A DNA stretch of 8,017 nt. Source: JBQLZO01 sp052168315. Lineage in GTDB: Bacteria > Planctomycetota > Phycisphaerae > Phycisphaerales > UBA1924. Below are positions 1-5,795 of this stretch, piece by piece. How positions within the stretch are numbered: position 1 is the stretch's first letter; the number at the start of each line of letters is the position of its first letter. Location of the stretch: contig JBQLZO010000066.1 in the NCBI GenBank assembly GCA_052168315.1, positions 1 to 8,017 on the forward strand, read 5' to 3'. The position numbers and the translations under genes were made by a program. The notes beneath the pieces are model-generated. The model did not search any database and was not told the DNA's origin. It saw nothing but the letters and a program-made list of their open reading frames with translations.

Positions 1-198
1 CGGAGGAGGTGGGTGAGGGGGTGGGTGGGAGTGTTGGGCATGGGGGATTGTTGGGGGGGTATGTGGCGGGTCGGCGGGAATTGAAGCAATTTCAGTGGCC
101 CATAAGAGTCTTTAGGCGTGATTTTATCGGCAATTGTGACAACTCCGCCTCCTGCGTGGAAGAAACGACTGCTCGATCGTGAACTGATCCACAAAAAA
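1..198. other. G-rich left flank without a supported gene
   Basis: I see no convincing coding region here. The first 80 or so bases are very G-rich, like the host intergenic DNA further right, and bases 11-29 form a canonical four-run G-quadruplex motif with loops of 3, 1 and 1 bases. Composition changes at about 80-120 to a more balanced mix, which may mark the left edge of the four-gene cassette. A GTG at 118 opens the reading frame of the next gene, but the 47 residues it would add do not look like part of that protein and a much better start lies at 259. Confidence 0.5.
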
Positions 199-235
199 TA
201 CTGTATCTACCTTGACAGTTTTCGAAGATGCAGTA
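199..235. promoter_or_regulatory. inverted repeat around the promoter, candidate operator
   Basis: The arms TACTGTATCT (199-208) and AGATGCAGTA (226-235) are inverted repeats of ten bases with one mismatch, separated by 17 bases. The -35 hexamer lies in the spacer, and the right arm overlaps the start of the -10. An operator in this position would block RNA polymerase. The adjacent gene encodes a ribbon-helix-helix-like protein, a class that commonly binds inverted repeats in its own promoter, so autorepression is a reasonable inference. No binding evidence exists here. Confidence 0.4.
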
Positions 236-239
236 GACT
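212..239 (+). promoter_or_regulatory. candidate sigma-70-type promoter for the RHH-like gene
   Basis: A perfect TTGACA -35 hexamer lies at 212-217. It is followed, after a 16-base spacer, by TAGACT at 234-239, a 4-of-6 match to TATAAT. This would give a short leader of roughly 12-15 bases before the GGAG Shine-Dalgarno at 249-252. It is in the right place for the gene starting at 259. Seen by eye only; the -10 is weak. Confidence 0.5.
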
Positions 240-258
240 GATTGGCGAGGAGAACGAA

Positions 259-876
259 ATGGCCAAGAACACCACAGCGCAGCCAGAAACGACCGGTTCG
301 AGCGGGAGCACCTACTCGACCCGGCTTACCCAAGCCCAAGGAGAACTCGTGGAAAAAGCTTCAAGCCTGCTCGGATCGACCCCCTCGAAGTTCATCCGCG
401 ACGCCGCGGTGTCGCGAGCCGCGAGCGTGATCAATGCACACGGAAGGAATGCACAACTGCTGCGAAGGCTGGCAGCAGAAATCGCTGAGGCCCTTCTAAA
501 CCCAAAGGCGCGGGTCACAGGCACTCTCGAAGATTACGGCACGCTCCAGGGCGTGATTGACTTTGATTCCTACCGTCACTGGGAAAAAGAGAACGAGGGT
601 GACGACCAGCCATTAACGAAAGCATCGATGCTCGCATTCTGGGAACGCCTGGCGGATAAAGGTCTGAGCGATGAGATCGATCGGGTGCGCATTGACCGCG
701 TTGAACCGATCTCCGCACTAAGTGAATCCTCGACGAGGCAGGCACTAGACAAAGCGCTGAAATCCGCCGGGAGCGACTTCGCCACGATGCTCCTTGAAGA
801 GATCCAATTCCGGACTGAAGAAGGCAAGTCTCAGTTCACCCCCTCGGTCGATCCGGACACATTGCTCGGAGATTAG
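259..876 (+). CDS. ribbon-helix-helix-like (DUF1778/TacA-like N-terminus) protein of unknown role
   Basis: This 205-residue protein is likely a DNA-binding regulator. Residues 18-62 fit a ribbon-helix-helix layout: a short strand (YSTRLT), a first helix (QAQGELVEKASSLLG), then STPSKFIRDAAVSRAASVI as the second helix, resembling DUF1778-type antitoxin N-termini. Residues 63-82 continue as a charged helix. The remainder (about 85-205) is acidic, with the segment TLEDYGTLQGVIDFDSYRHW, and matches no family I recognise. The start at 259 is preceded by GGAG at 249-252 with six bases of spacing, better than the upstream GTG at 118. No toxin-like partner is fused or immediately adjacent. The gene precedes the trio at 961-2371 by 84 bases and may regulate it. 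Base composition is more balanced than in the genes to the right. The RHH assignment is by pattern only. Confidence 0.72.
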   Translation: MAKNTTAQPETTGSSGSTYSTRLTQAQGELVEKASSLLGSTPSKFIRDAAVSRAASVINAHGRNAQLLRRLAAEIAEALLNPKARVTGTLEDYGTLQGVIDFDSYRHWEKENEGDDQPLTKASMLAFWERLADKGLSDEIDRVRIDRVEPISALSESSTRQALDKALKSAGSDFATMLLEEIQFRTEEGKSQFTPSVDPDTLLGD

Positions 877-915
877 GCCACCATTTGTAGGTTTTTAATT
901 GTGTTCGACACATTC

Positions 916-932
916 CTGATGTCACACATCAG
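916..932. promoter_or_regulatory. perfect 17-bp palindrome, candidate operator upstream of the trio
   Basis: CTGATGT (916-922) and ACATCAG (926-932) are perfect seven-base inverted repeats around a CAC centre. Just upstream, at 900-912, is a second small inverted repeat, TGTGT-TCG-ACACA. Together they occupy the gap between the RHH-like gene and the Shine-Dalgarno of the next gene at 949-954. I see no strong promoter hexamers here, and no T-run follows the hairpin, so an operator or an RNA structure in the leader is likelier than a terminator. Confidence 0.45.
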
Positions 933-960
933 CGCGGCGATTGTGCGCAAGGAGATCGCC

Positions 961-1290
961 ATGAAAGGAAAGGAGAGGGGGCACAAGCGGGGAGGTGAGA
1001 CGATGCGGCAGATTCTTGCGGGGGTCGTTGATCGCAACGCGGACCAACTCATGGAGAAGGCATTGCGAGCGAGTCAACTCGCAAAGGTACTCCGCGGGCC
1101 ACAGGCGAGTCAGGTCTACGCAGTCAAGGCACGCTGTCTGCGGCAACTCGTGAAGCATGGAGGTGATGCGGTGCAACTCGGCGTTGATCAGCGCTGTGGG
1201 CTTCTTTCGGTACGACTCGACAATCGGCGATTGCACACCCACGAGAGCTGGCTGTATCCCAATGAACCCTGGTGGAGGAAGACCGAATGA
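961..1290 (+). CDS. small protein of unknown function, first gene of the coupled trio
   Basis: I do not recognise this family. From the ATG at 961 (AAGGAG at 949-954, six-base spacing) it is 109 residues. An equally credible start is the in-frame ATG at 1003, preceded by GGAGGTGA at 991-998, giving 95 residues; the purine-rich stretch between the two starts encodes a basic tail (KGKERGHKRGGE) that may be leader rather than protein. Residues 15-66 look helical (DRNADQLMEKALRASQLAKVLRG, then VYAVKARCLRQLVKHGG). The end is short strands with aromatic residues (SWLYPNEPWW). There is no signal peptide or membrane segment. Its stop codon overlaps the next start in an ATGA arrangement, so it is probably translationally coupled to the zinc-ribbon gene. 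Confidence 0.7.
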   Translation: MKGKERGHKRGGETMRQILAGVVDRNADQLMEKALRASQLAKVLRGPQASQVYAVKARCLRQLVKHGGDAVQLGVDQRCGLLSVRLDNRRLHTHESWLYPNEPWWRKTE

Positions 1291-1952
1291 CCACAGTTGA
1301 AAAGTACTCGGTGCCGTGCGGCATGTGCGGCAGCAATGTCGAGATGATGCGCCTGATGAGCTGCAGTCAGTTCGGTCCGACAGACCTGGACTATCGGCCG
1401 CCGTCCATGGCGAGAGATACCATCGGATTCCGTGTTCACCGCTGCGAGAACTGCGGCTTTGCCGGGACGAGCATCGGCACAGCGGTCGAAGCGGATCGGG
1501 ATGTCGTCAAGAGCGAGAGATACCAAGGGCAACTCCGTTCCGATTCGCCTGAGTTGTCGATTACCTGTGCATGCGCTGCCTTGCTGGCCGAAGCAGCGGG
1601 CAACGCTCAAGATGCTGCGTGGCATTGGCTCGAAGCGGCATGGGTGTGCGATGACAAGTCACAGCCAGCCAAGGCAACTGAATTCCGGATTGAAGCGGCA
1701 CGCTGCATGGAGCAGGTGGTCGCAGAGGCGAGCAATGATCAGGAACTGAGAATTAATTGTTCGCTCTTATTGATCGACCTGAATCGACGGGCGGCGCGGT
1801 TCGATCAGGCGCTGCTCTGGTGCCAGTCGCTCCAGACAGCAATGGACGATGTCACAATCCGCCGAACAGTGCTGCTACAACTTCAACTGATCGAGGTACA
1901 GGACATTGATGCGCATCCAATTCCAACCGAAGAACATAAAGGAGGTGCCTGA
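1287..1952 (+). CDS. zinc-ribbon (DUF2225-like) protein with helical C-terminal region
   Basis: A 221-residue protein. Residues 11-56 contain two CxxC pairs, CGMC at 11-14 and CENC at 53-56, which should bind one zinc. Between them is a tract with DLDYRPP, and the second pair reads CENCGFAG. This layout resembles DUF2225-type proteins, whose zinc ribbon precedes TPR-like helices. Residues 90-205 are helix-rich and alanine-rich (CACAALLAEAAGNAQDAAWHWLEAAWVC, then RIEAARCMEQVVAEA and RFDQALLWCQSLQ), consistent with TPR-like repeats and suggesting a scaffold or protein-binding role. The ATG at 1287 has GGAGG at 1274-1278 and overlaps the previous stop; a GTG at 1272 in frame is less likely. The stop overlaps the next ATG by one base. 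Function is unknown; the family assignment is tentative. Confidence 0.78.
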   Translation: MTTVEKYSVPCGMCGSNVEMMRLMSCSQFGPTDLDYRPPSMARDTIGFRVHRCENCGFAGTSIGTAVEADRDVVKSERYQGQLRSDSPELSITCACAALLAEAAGNAQDAAWHWLEAAWVCDDKSQPAKATEFRIEAARCMEQVVAEASNDQELRINCSLLLIDLNRRAARFDQALLWCQSLQTAMDDVTIRRTVLLQLQLIEVQDIDAHPIPTEEHKGGA

Positions 1953-2371
1953 TGTTCAGTAGCAAACGCTTGCCCATCCCCATCCCGCGTGTATCGCGGG
2001 GTCGAAGTGGCAAGAGGCACAGTCTCCGTGTTAAGTTAGGATATCCAACGGAGAATGACCTTGCTATTGCACTCTTGCGGGTTCTTGAGTCGCGTGGCGG
2101 ATGGATCAATTTCTCAGTGTACGGTGACGACTTAGAATGTTCGCTCGCCGACCAGTTCAATCTAAGTCAAGCCGCCAGAGACTATTCTGACTCCACCCGA
2201 TTCCGATCCAAGGGTGCGCGGGCTTGGCGGAATCACATCCAATGGGCTCGAAAGCGTCTTGTTGATTTAGGACTGTTGGACCGAAGTATCCATGGCGTAT
2301 GGTGCCTTACGGAAAGAGGCAGAGCAATTGCGTGTGGAAGCCACAAAGACAGCGTCAACCTAGAAGAGTGA
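1952..2371 (+). CDS. stand-alone Mrr_N-like winged-helix protein
   Basis: A 139-residue protein whose residues about 33-126 look like the N-terminal winged-helix domain of Mrr restriction proteins. Visible are an initial helix (NDLAIALLRVLESRGGWINFSV), a middle segment ending in RFRSKGARAWRNHIQWARKRLVDLGLLD, and the characteristic closing strand-turn GVWCLTERGRAI. The Mrr nuclease domain with its PD-(D/E)xK active site is absent, so this is a DNA-binding-type module alone, not a restriction enzyme. The first 28 residues are basic (RVSRGRSGKRHSLRVK) and could add nonspecific DNA contact. The start is very well supported: AAAGGAGGTG at 1938-1947, with the ATG overlapping the preceding TGA. It is the last gene of the trio. 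A transcriptional regulator or a defence accessory role are both possible. Confidence 0.75.
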   Translation: MFSSKRLPIPIPRVSRGRSGKRHSLRVKLGYPTENDLAIALLRVLESRGGWINFSVYGDDLECSLADQFNLSQAARDYSDSTRFRSKGARAWRNHIQWARKRLVDLGLLDRSIHGVWCLTERGRAIACGSHKDSVNLEE

Positions 2372-2422
2372 GTGCACCTTTGCTTTGCGAAGGAAGTTCT
2401 CTCCTCACCCCATTGCCTGCTC

Positions 2423-2444
2423 GACGCTGACTTGCCACAGCGTC
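2423..2444. terminator. hairpin between convergent genes, possible bidirectional terminator
   Basis: GACGCTG (2423-2429) pairs perfectly with CAGCGTC (2438-2444) around an eight-base loop. It sits in the only gap (2372-2454) between the plus-strand cassette and the minus-strand genes, the expected place for a terminator serving both. Neither side has a T-run, so it is not a classical intrinsic terminator. Confidence 0.3.
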
Positions 2445-2454
2445 CACCGGCCGC

Positions 2455-2685
2455 TCAGGCGATGAGGCGGCGGGCTGCGGCCACTTCGGATGGTTCGACC
2501 GCGCGGATCTGGTTGCCGGTGACGGTGACGATGGCGATGGACTGACCGGCGAGGGTGGTGAGTTCGATTTCGTAGCCTGCGCCGTTGTCGTGGATGTGGA
2601 CGATCGTCGCGATGTCGCCGGCGCGGAGGCGGTGCTGGGGAAGGTCGACGGTCAGGATGACGGTGTCGTGTTCCTGGAGTGGCAT
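2455..2685 (-). CDS. DUF4926-like small protein
   Basis: A 76-residue protein that reads like the DUF4926 family throughout: residues 6-15 (HDTVILTVDL), 20-33 (LRAGDIATIVHIHD), 37-42 (GYEIEL) and 49-63 (SIAIVTVTGNQIRAV). The alternating strands and the GD turn suggest a small beta-barrel. The start at 2685 follows AAGGAG with six-base spacing on the minus strand; the longer open frame upstream to 2976 runs antisense-out-of-frame through the neighbouring gene and is rejected. It lies 20 bases downstream of the DUF6883-like gene and is surely cotranscribed. From memory, DUF4926 genes often sit next to DUF6883 genes, but their joint function is not known to me. A plausible hairpin overlaps its stop codon. 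Confidence 0.85.
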   Translation of the reverse strand: MPLQEHDTVILTVDLPQHRLRAGDIATIVHIHDNGAGYEIELTTLAGQSIAIVTVTGNQIRAVEPSEVAAARRLIA

Positions 2686-2705
2686 GGTTTGCTCCTTGGG
2701 GGATT

Positions 2706-3068
2706 CTAGGAACGCGCCGGGATGGGGTAGGCGGTGATGAGTCTGGGAACGGGGGTGCGGTTTGATACGGCTGGGGGTGTGATCATCATCCAGACGGTGC
2801 GGATTGTGGGGTTTCTTGAGTCCGGCGTTGTCAGCGGGCCTTCTACGGTGTGCTTGGTGCCGAAGGGTGTCAGTTCGGTCTCGTGGACTGTGTTGTCGAT
2901 CGCATGGCGCACCAGTGCGCCGCCGAATTCGGCCGGGTTGGCTTGCGAGAAGCCGAAGGACTGGAAATAGGCGCACTTATGGCGTCCAACCGGGTGGGTC
3001 GGAGAAAGCAGGTAGTCGGCGATCTTTCGATCATCGACGATCGCGTGCTCAGCGTTCGGAAGTTTCAT
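2706..3068 (-). CDS. DUF6883-like protein
   Basis: A 120-residue protein recognisable by its opening KLPNAEHAIVDDRKIADYLL (residues 2-21), then SPTHPVGRHKCAYFQSFGF, a mid-section PFGTKHTVEGPL (68-79) and an ending in which IRTVWMM is followed by PRLITAYP (109-115). These match my memory of DUF6883-family proteins, which occur as single genes and as C-terminal domains of larger, sometimes toxin- or phage-associated, proteins. I know of no established biochemical activity. No strong Shine-Dalgarno is visible before the ATG at 3068; the mutase stop is only 13 bases upstream, so translation may depend on coupling from the mutase gene. With the DUF4926-like gene it forms a two-gene unit trailing a metabolic gene, an odd partnership. 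Confidence 0.82.
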   Translation of the reverse strand: MKLPNAEHAIVDDRKIADYLLSPTHPVGRHKCAYFQSFGFSQANPAEFGGALVRHAIDNTVHETELTPFGTKHTVEGPLTTPDSRNPTIRTVWMMITPPAVSNRTPVPRLITAYPIPARS

Positions 3069-3081
3069 CAGTGCGGTTTAC

Positions 3082-5076
3082 TCACCACTCCGGCCCACCC
3101 GCATACCGCCCGTAGATGTCCGCCATCGCCTGGACCATTTCGCCGAGAGTCGCTCCGGCAAGGGCGGCGGTGATGAGGGGGGGCATGATGTTGGTTTGGT
3201 GGACTTTGGGGAGCATGCTCAGGATTTCGGCGGGGGCGCCGGCTCTGGTGAGCAGGTTGGTGCGCTCGGGCTCGGGTTTGGCCTGGCAGGTGGCGCGGAT
3301 GGCGTCGAGGGCGGCGGTGACCTGGGACTGGTCGCGGTTGGCTTTGAATTTGGCGAGGCGGTTGTTCTGGTCGAGTTCGACCTGGTGGGAGATTTCGAGG
3401 ATCTCGACCTGGCGCTTCTCGTTGGCATCGACATATTCGTTGACGCCGACGATGATGCGGTCGTGGGCTTCCATTTCTTCGGAGAAGCGGTAGGAGGCTT
3501 CGGCGATGGATCGGCGGAAGTAGCCCTTGTTGATGCCGTTGACGACGCCTCGGGTGTAGGTGGGGCGGGGCTCGTAAGCCTGGTGGAGACCGGCGGATGG
3601 TGGATTAGGAGAAGAGGAAGATTGAGGAGAGGTAGGAGACGGGCGGGACGCCCGTCCCACCGGGGTGGTGTAGGAAGAGGGGGAGGAAGAGGAAGACACC
3701 GGTCGGAGACCGGTGCCACCTAAGACAGTGCCACCGGCGCCCATGTGGTCGATCTCTTGGATGAGGTTGAGGGCTTCGGATTCCATCTGGTCGGTGAGTG
3801 ATTCGATGAACCATGAGCCGCCGAGGGGGTCGGTGACTCTTGTGACGCCGGTTTCGTGGGCGAGGATTTGTTGGGTTCGGAGGGCGATGGTGACGGCTTG
3901 TTCGGTGGGGAGGCCGAGGGTTTCGTCCATGGAGTCGGTGTGGAGGGACTGGCAGCCGCCGAGGACGCCGGCCATGGCCTGGTAGGCGACGCGGACGATG
4001 TTGTTGTAGGGCTGCTGCTCGGTGAGCGAGCAGCCGGCGGTCTGGACATGGGTCTTCATGTACCAGGCCTTGGGGTTGGTGGCGCCGTAGCGGTGCTTCA
4101 TGGCGCGGGCCCAGATGCGGCGGGCGGCGCGGAGCTTGCAGATTTCCTCGAAGAATTCGTTGTGGGCGTTGAAGAAGAATGAGAGGCGTGGTCCGAAGGA
4201 GTTGATGTCCATGCCGCGCTCGAGGCAGGCTTCGACATACTCCATGCCATCGCGGAGGGTGAAGGCGAGTTCCTGCGGGGCCGTGGAGCCGGCCTCGCGG
4301 ATGTGGTAGCCGGAGATGGAGACGGAGTTCCACTTCGGCATGAACTCGGACTGGAACTCGATGGTGTCGACGACGAGCTTGACGGAGGGCTCGGGGGGGT
4401 AGATGAATTCGTTCTGGGAGTGGAACTCTTTGAGGATGTCGTTCTGGAGGGTGCCGCCGAGGGCGGCGATGGGGATGTTGCGCTGCATGGCCATGGCGAT
4501 GTACATGGCCCAGATGCAGCAGGCGGGGCCGTTGATGGTTTGGGAGACGGTGACGGAGTCAATGGGGATTTCGTTGTAGAGGATGTGCATGTCCTCGATG
4601 GTGTCGATGGCGACGCCGCACTTGCCGACTTCGCCGGCGGAGAGTGGATCGTCGGAGTCTCGGCCCATGAGGGTGGGGAGGTCGAAGGCGGTGGAGAGGC
4701 CGGTGTTGGCCTTGGTCTTGGAGGTCTTGGCGGTTTCGAGGAGGTACTTGAAGCGGGTGTTGGTGTCCTGGGCGGAGCCGAAGCCTGCGAACTGGCGCAT
4801 GGTCCAGAGTCGTGAGCGGTAGCCCTGTGGGAAGAGGCCTCGGGTGTAGGGGAAGGCGCCGGGTTCGGGGATTTCGGTTTCGATGTTCTGGAGGGCGTGT
4901 GGGATGCTGCCGGGGGTGGATGGGCCGTAGGACTCTTCGAGGATGAGCCCGGAGATGGTGACGGCGTGTGGGTCTGCGATGTTTGAGGCGTGGTCGGCGT
5001 CGATGGGGTGCCCTGTGGGGAGCTTTGAGGCGGGGTGGGCGGTGGCGGAGGATGTGGAGGTGTGCGTCGAGGTCAT
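3082..5076 (-). CDS. acyl-CoA mutase large subunit, isobutyryl-CoA mutase-like, with an in-frame low-complexity insertion
   Basis: A 664-residue member of the methylmalonyl-CoA mutase family, large (substrate-binding) subunit, an adenosylcobalamin-dependent carbon-skeleton isomerase in the cytosol. Family blocks are plain: PYTRGLFPQGYRSRLWTMRQ (76-95), GLSTAFDLPTLMGRDSDDP (126-144), GTLQNDILKEF (208-218), KWNSVSISGYHIREAGSTA (248-266), RLSFFFNAHNEFFEEI (297-312), GGCQSLHTDSMDE (373-385) and DPLGGSWF (416-423). The two residues that set substrate class are Phe96 and Gln221, where methylmalonyl-CoA mutase has Tyr89 and Arg207; Phe/Gln is the isobutyryl-CoA mutase pair. No B12-binding domain follows, so a separate small subunit is needed and is not in this window. 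Residues about 447-508 are a Ser/Pro-rich insert carrying two palindromes. The start at 5076 has GGAG nine bases upstream; the longer open frame to 5301 adds only Pro/His-rich sequence. Codons end mainly in C, opposite to the plus-strand genes. Confidence 0.93.
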   Translation of the reverse strand: MTSTHTSTSSATAHPASKLPTGHPIDADHASNIADPHAVTISGLILEESYGPSTPGSIPHALQNIETEIPEPGAFPYTRGLFPQGYRSRLWTMRQFAGFGSAQDTNTRFKYLLETAKTSKTKANTGLSTAFDLPTLMGRDSDDPLSAGEVGKCGVAIDTIEDMHILYNEIPIDSVTVSQTINGPACCIWAMYIAMAMQRNIPIAALGGTLQNDILKEFHSQNEFIYPPEPSVKLVVDTIEFQSEFMPKWNSVSISGYHIREAGSTAPQELAFTLRDGMEYVEACLERGMDINSFGPRLSFFFNAHNEFFEEICKLRAARRIWARAMKHRYGATNPKAWYMKTHVQTAGCSLTEQQPYNNIVRVAYQAMAGVLGGCQSLHTDSMDETLGLPTEQAVTIALRTQQILAHETGVTRVTDPLGGSWFIESLTDQMESEALNLIQEIDHMGAGGTVLGGTGLRPVSSSSSPSSYTTPVGRASRPSPTSPQSSSSPNPPSAGLHQAYEPRPTYTRGVVNGINKGYFRRSIAEASYRFSEEMEAHDRIIVGVNEYVDANEKRQVEILEISHQVELDQNNRLAKFKANRDQSQVTAALDAIRATCQAKPEPERTNLLTRAGAPAEILSMLPKVHQTNIMPPLITAALAGATLGEMVQAMADIYGRYAGGPEW
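3638..3656 (-). repeat. REP-like palindrome B inside the mutase gene
   Basis: GACGGGCG (3638-3645) and CGCCCGTC (3649-3656) form a perfect eight-base stem, again with a GGA loop, and again flanked on the same side by an ACC-containing lead (GTGGGAC on the coding strand). It encodes residues 474-480 (GRASRPS). Stem length, loop sequence and lead all match palindrome A, so the two are members of one dispersed family rather than chance hairpins. Confidence 0.75.
3697..3715 (-). repeat. REP-like palindrome A inside the mutase gene
   Basis: CACCGGTC (3697-3704) and GACCGGTG (3708-3715) form a perfect eight-base stem with a GGA loop on the plus strand. On the coding strand it is led by GGTGGCAC and encodes residues 453-460 (GGTGLRPV). 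An eight-base copy of GTGCCACC at 3713-3720 is repeated directly at 3728-3735, seven bases away, which may be a trace of insertion or slippage. It shares its architecture with the palindrome at 3638-3656. Confidence 0.75.
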
Positions 5077-5319
5077 GGCGCTTGGCTCCGGATGGGGCTG
5101 GAGGAGGGTGTGATGGTGTGTGTGCGAGTGATGGGGAGGGGGCGATCGGCCCGGGCGGGTGAGGGGATTCGGGGGATTGGGGGTGTGGGGAGATTGTAGG
5201 TGGTGGGGGTGGGGATCGGTATGCTGGACTTGTTCGTTCGGCCCGGCGGCGTGCCGGGGCGAGGATGGGCGTGTGGGCGGCGGTGGCGGGTTCTTTGACA
5301 ACTTGAGAGGAGTGTCGTG
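5077..5319. promoter_or_regulatory. divergent intergenic region between the mutase gene and mscL
   Basis: These 243 bases must hold the promoters of both divergent genes. I see no confident hexamer pair in either direction. A hairpin-forming CCCGGC / GCCGGG pair (5242-5247 and 5253-5258, five-base loop) is the only clear symmetry. The TTGACA at 5295-5300 is too close to the mscL start to act as its -35. The stretch 5077-5301 is open on the minus strand but encodes only Pro/His-rich sequence. Confidence 0.4.
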
Positions 5320-5766
5320 ATGGGACTGTTGAAAGAGTTCGGCGACTTTGCGATGCGCGGGAATGTGATCGACATGGCGGTGGGGATCGTGATCGGGACG
5401 GCGTTCGGTGCGATCGTCGGGTCGCTGGTGGCGGATGTGATCATGCCGCCCGTGGGTGTGCTGCTGAGCGGGGTGGATTTCTCGGAACTTGGGTTCACGA
5501 TCAAGGAGGCGGTGCCTGCGGATCCGGAGGCGGGGACGGCTGAGGTTCCGGCGGTGGTGGTGAAGTATGGGCTGTTCATCAATGCGATGATCAAGTTCGT
5601 GATCGTTGCGTTCGCGATGTTCATGGTGATCAAGGTGATGAACAAGGCGATGGCGATCGCGAAGCGGAAGCAGGAGCAGGAGGCGGCGGCGCCGCCACCG
5701 ACGCCGACGGCGGAGGTGAAGCTGCTGGAGGAGATCCGGGATCTGCTGCAGCGGGAGCGGGCTTGA
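5320..5766 (+). CDS. large-conductance mechanosensitive channel MscL
   Basis: A 148-residue inner-membrane channel that opens under membrane tension and releases small solutes during hypo-osmotic shock. The amphipathic N-terminus MGLLKEFGDFAMRGNVIDMAV leads into TM1 (about residues 15-43, with GIVIGTAFGAIVGSLVADVIMPPVG, the family's pore-lining signature). The periplasmic loop (about 44-82) is of usual type. TM2 is about residues 84-105 (GLFINAMIKFVIVAFAMFMVIKV). The C-terminus has a basic cluster AKRKQEQE, a Pro-rich linker, then the cytoplasmic helix VKLLEEIRDLLQRE that forms the pentameric bundle. Length is normal and the protein looks intact. The ATG at 5320 is preferred over the GTG at 5317 because AGAGGAG at 5306-5312 is then well spaced. 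It is apparently a single-gene unit. No terminator is obvious downstream; the repeat cluster begins 30 bases after the stop. Confidence 0.97.
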   Translation: MGLLKEFGDFAMRGNVIDMAVGIVIGTAFGAIVGSLVADVIMPPVGVLLSGVDFSELGFTIKEAVPADPEAGTAEVPAVVVKYGLFINAMIKFVIVAFAMFMVIKVMNKAMAIAKRKQEQEAAAPPPTPTAEVKLLEEIRDLLQRERA

Positions 5767-5795
5767 GGGGGTGGGGGGGAAGAGGGGAGGGAGAG

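Noticed and set aside
201..218. CTGT...ACAG as a LexA-type SOS box
   Set aside because: The spacing is ten bases rather than the eight of the enterobacterial box, and the larger inverted repeat 199-235 explains the symmetry better.
118..258. GTG at 118 as the start of the RHH-like gene, adding 47 residues
   Set aside because: The added segment covers the promoter and operator-like repeat, and the ATG at 259 has a well-spaced GGAG.
3600..3738. Frameshift or pseudogene in the mutase
   Set aside because: The frame is continuous through the insert and conserved family sequence resumes immediately after it in the same frame.
4303..4815. Plus-strand Gly/Val/Asp-rich open frame of 170 codons across the mutase gene
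   Set aside because: It has no motifs, has extreme low-complexity composition and is fully explained as the complement of the conserved mutase coding sequence.
5295..5300. TTGACA as the -35 of mscL
   Set aside because: It lies only 19 bases before the ATG, so its -10 would fall on the start codon.
5077..5301. N-terminal extension of the mutase open frame
   Set aside because: It encodes Pro/His/Ser-rich sequence typical of open antisense of G-rich DNA, and the ATG at 5076 fits the family start and has a GGAG upstream.
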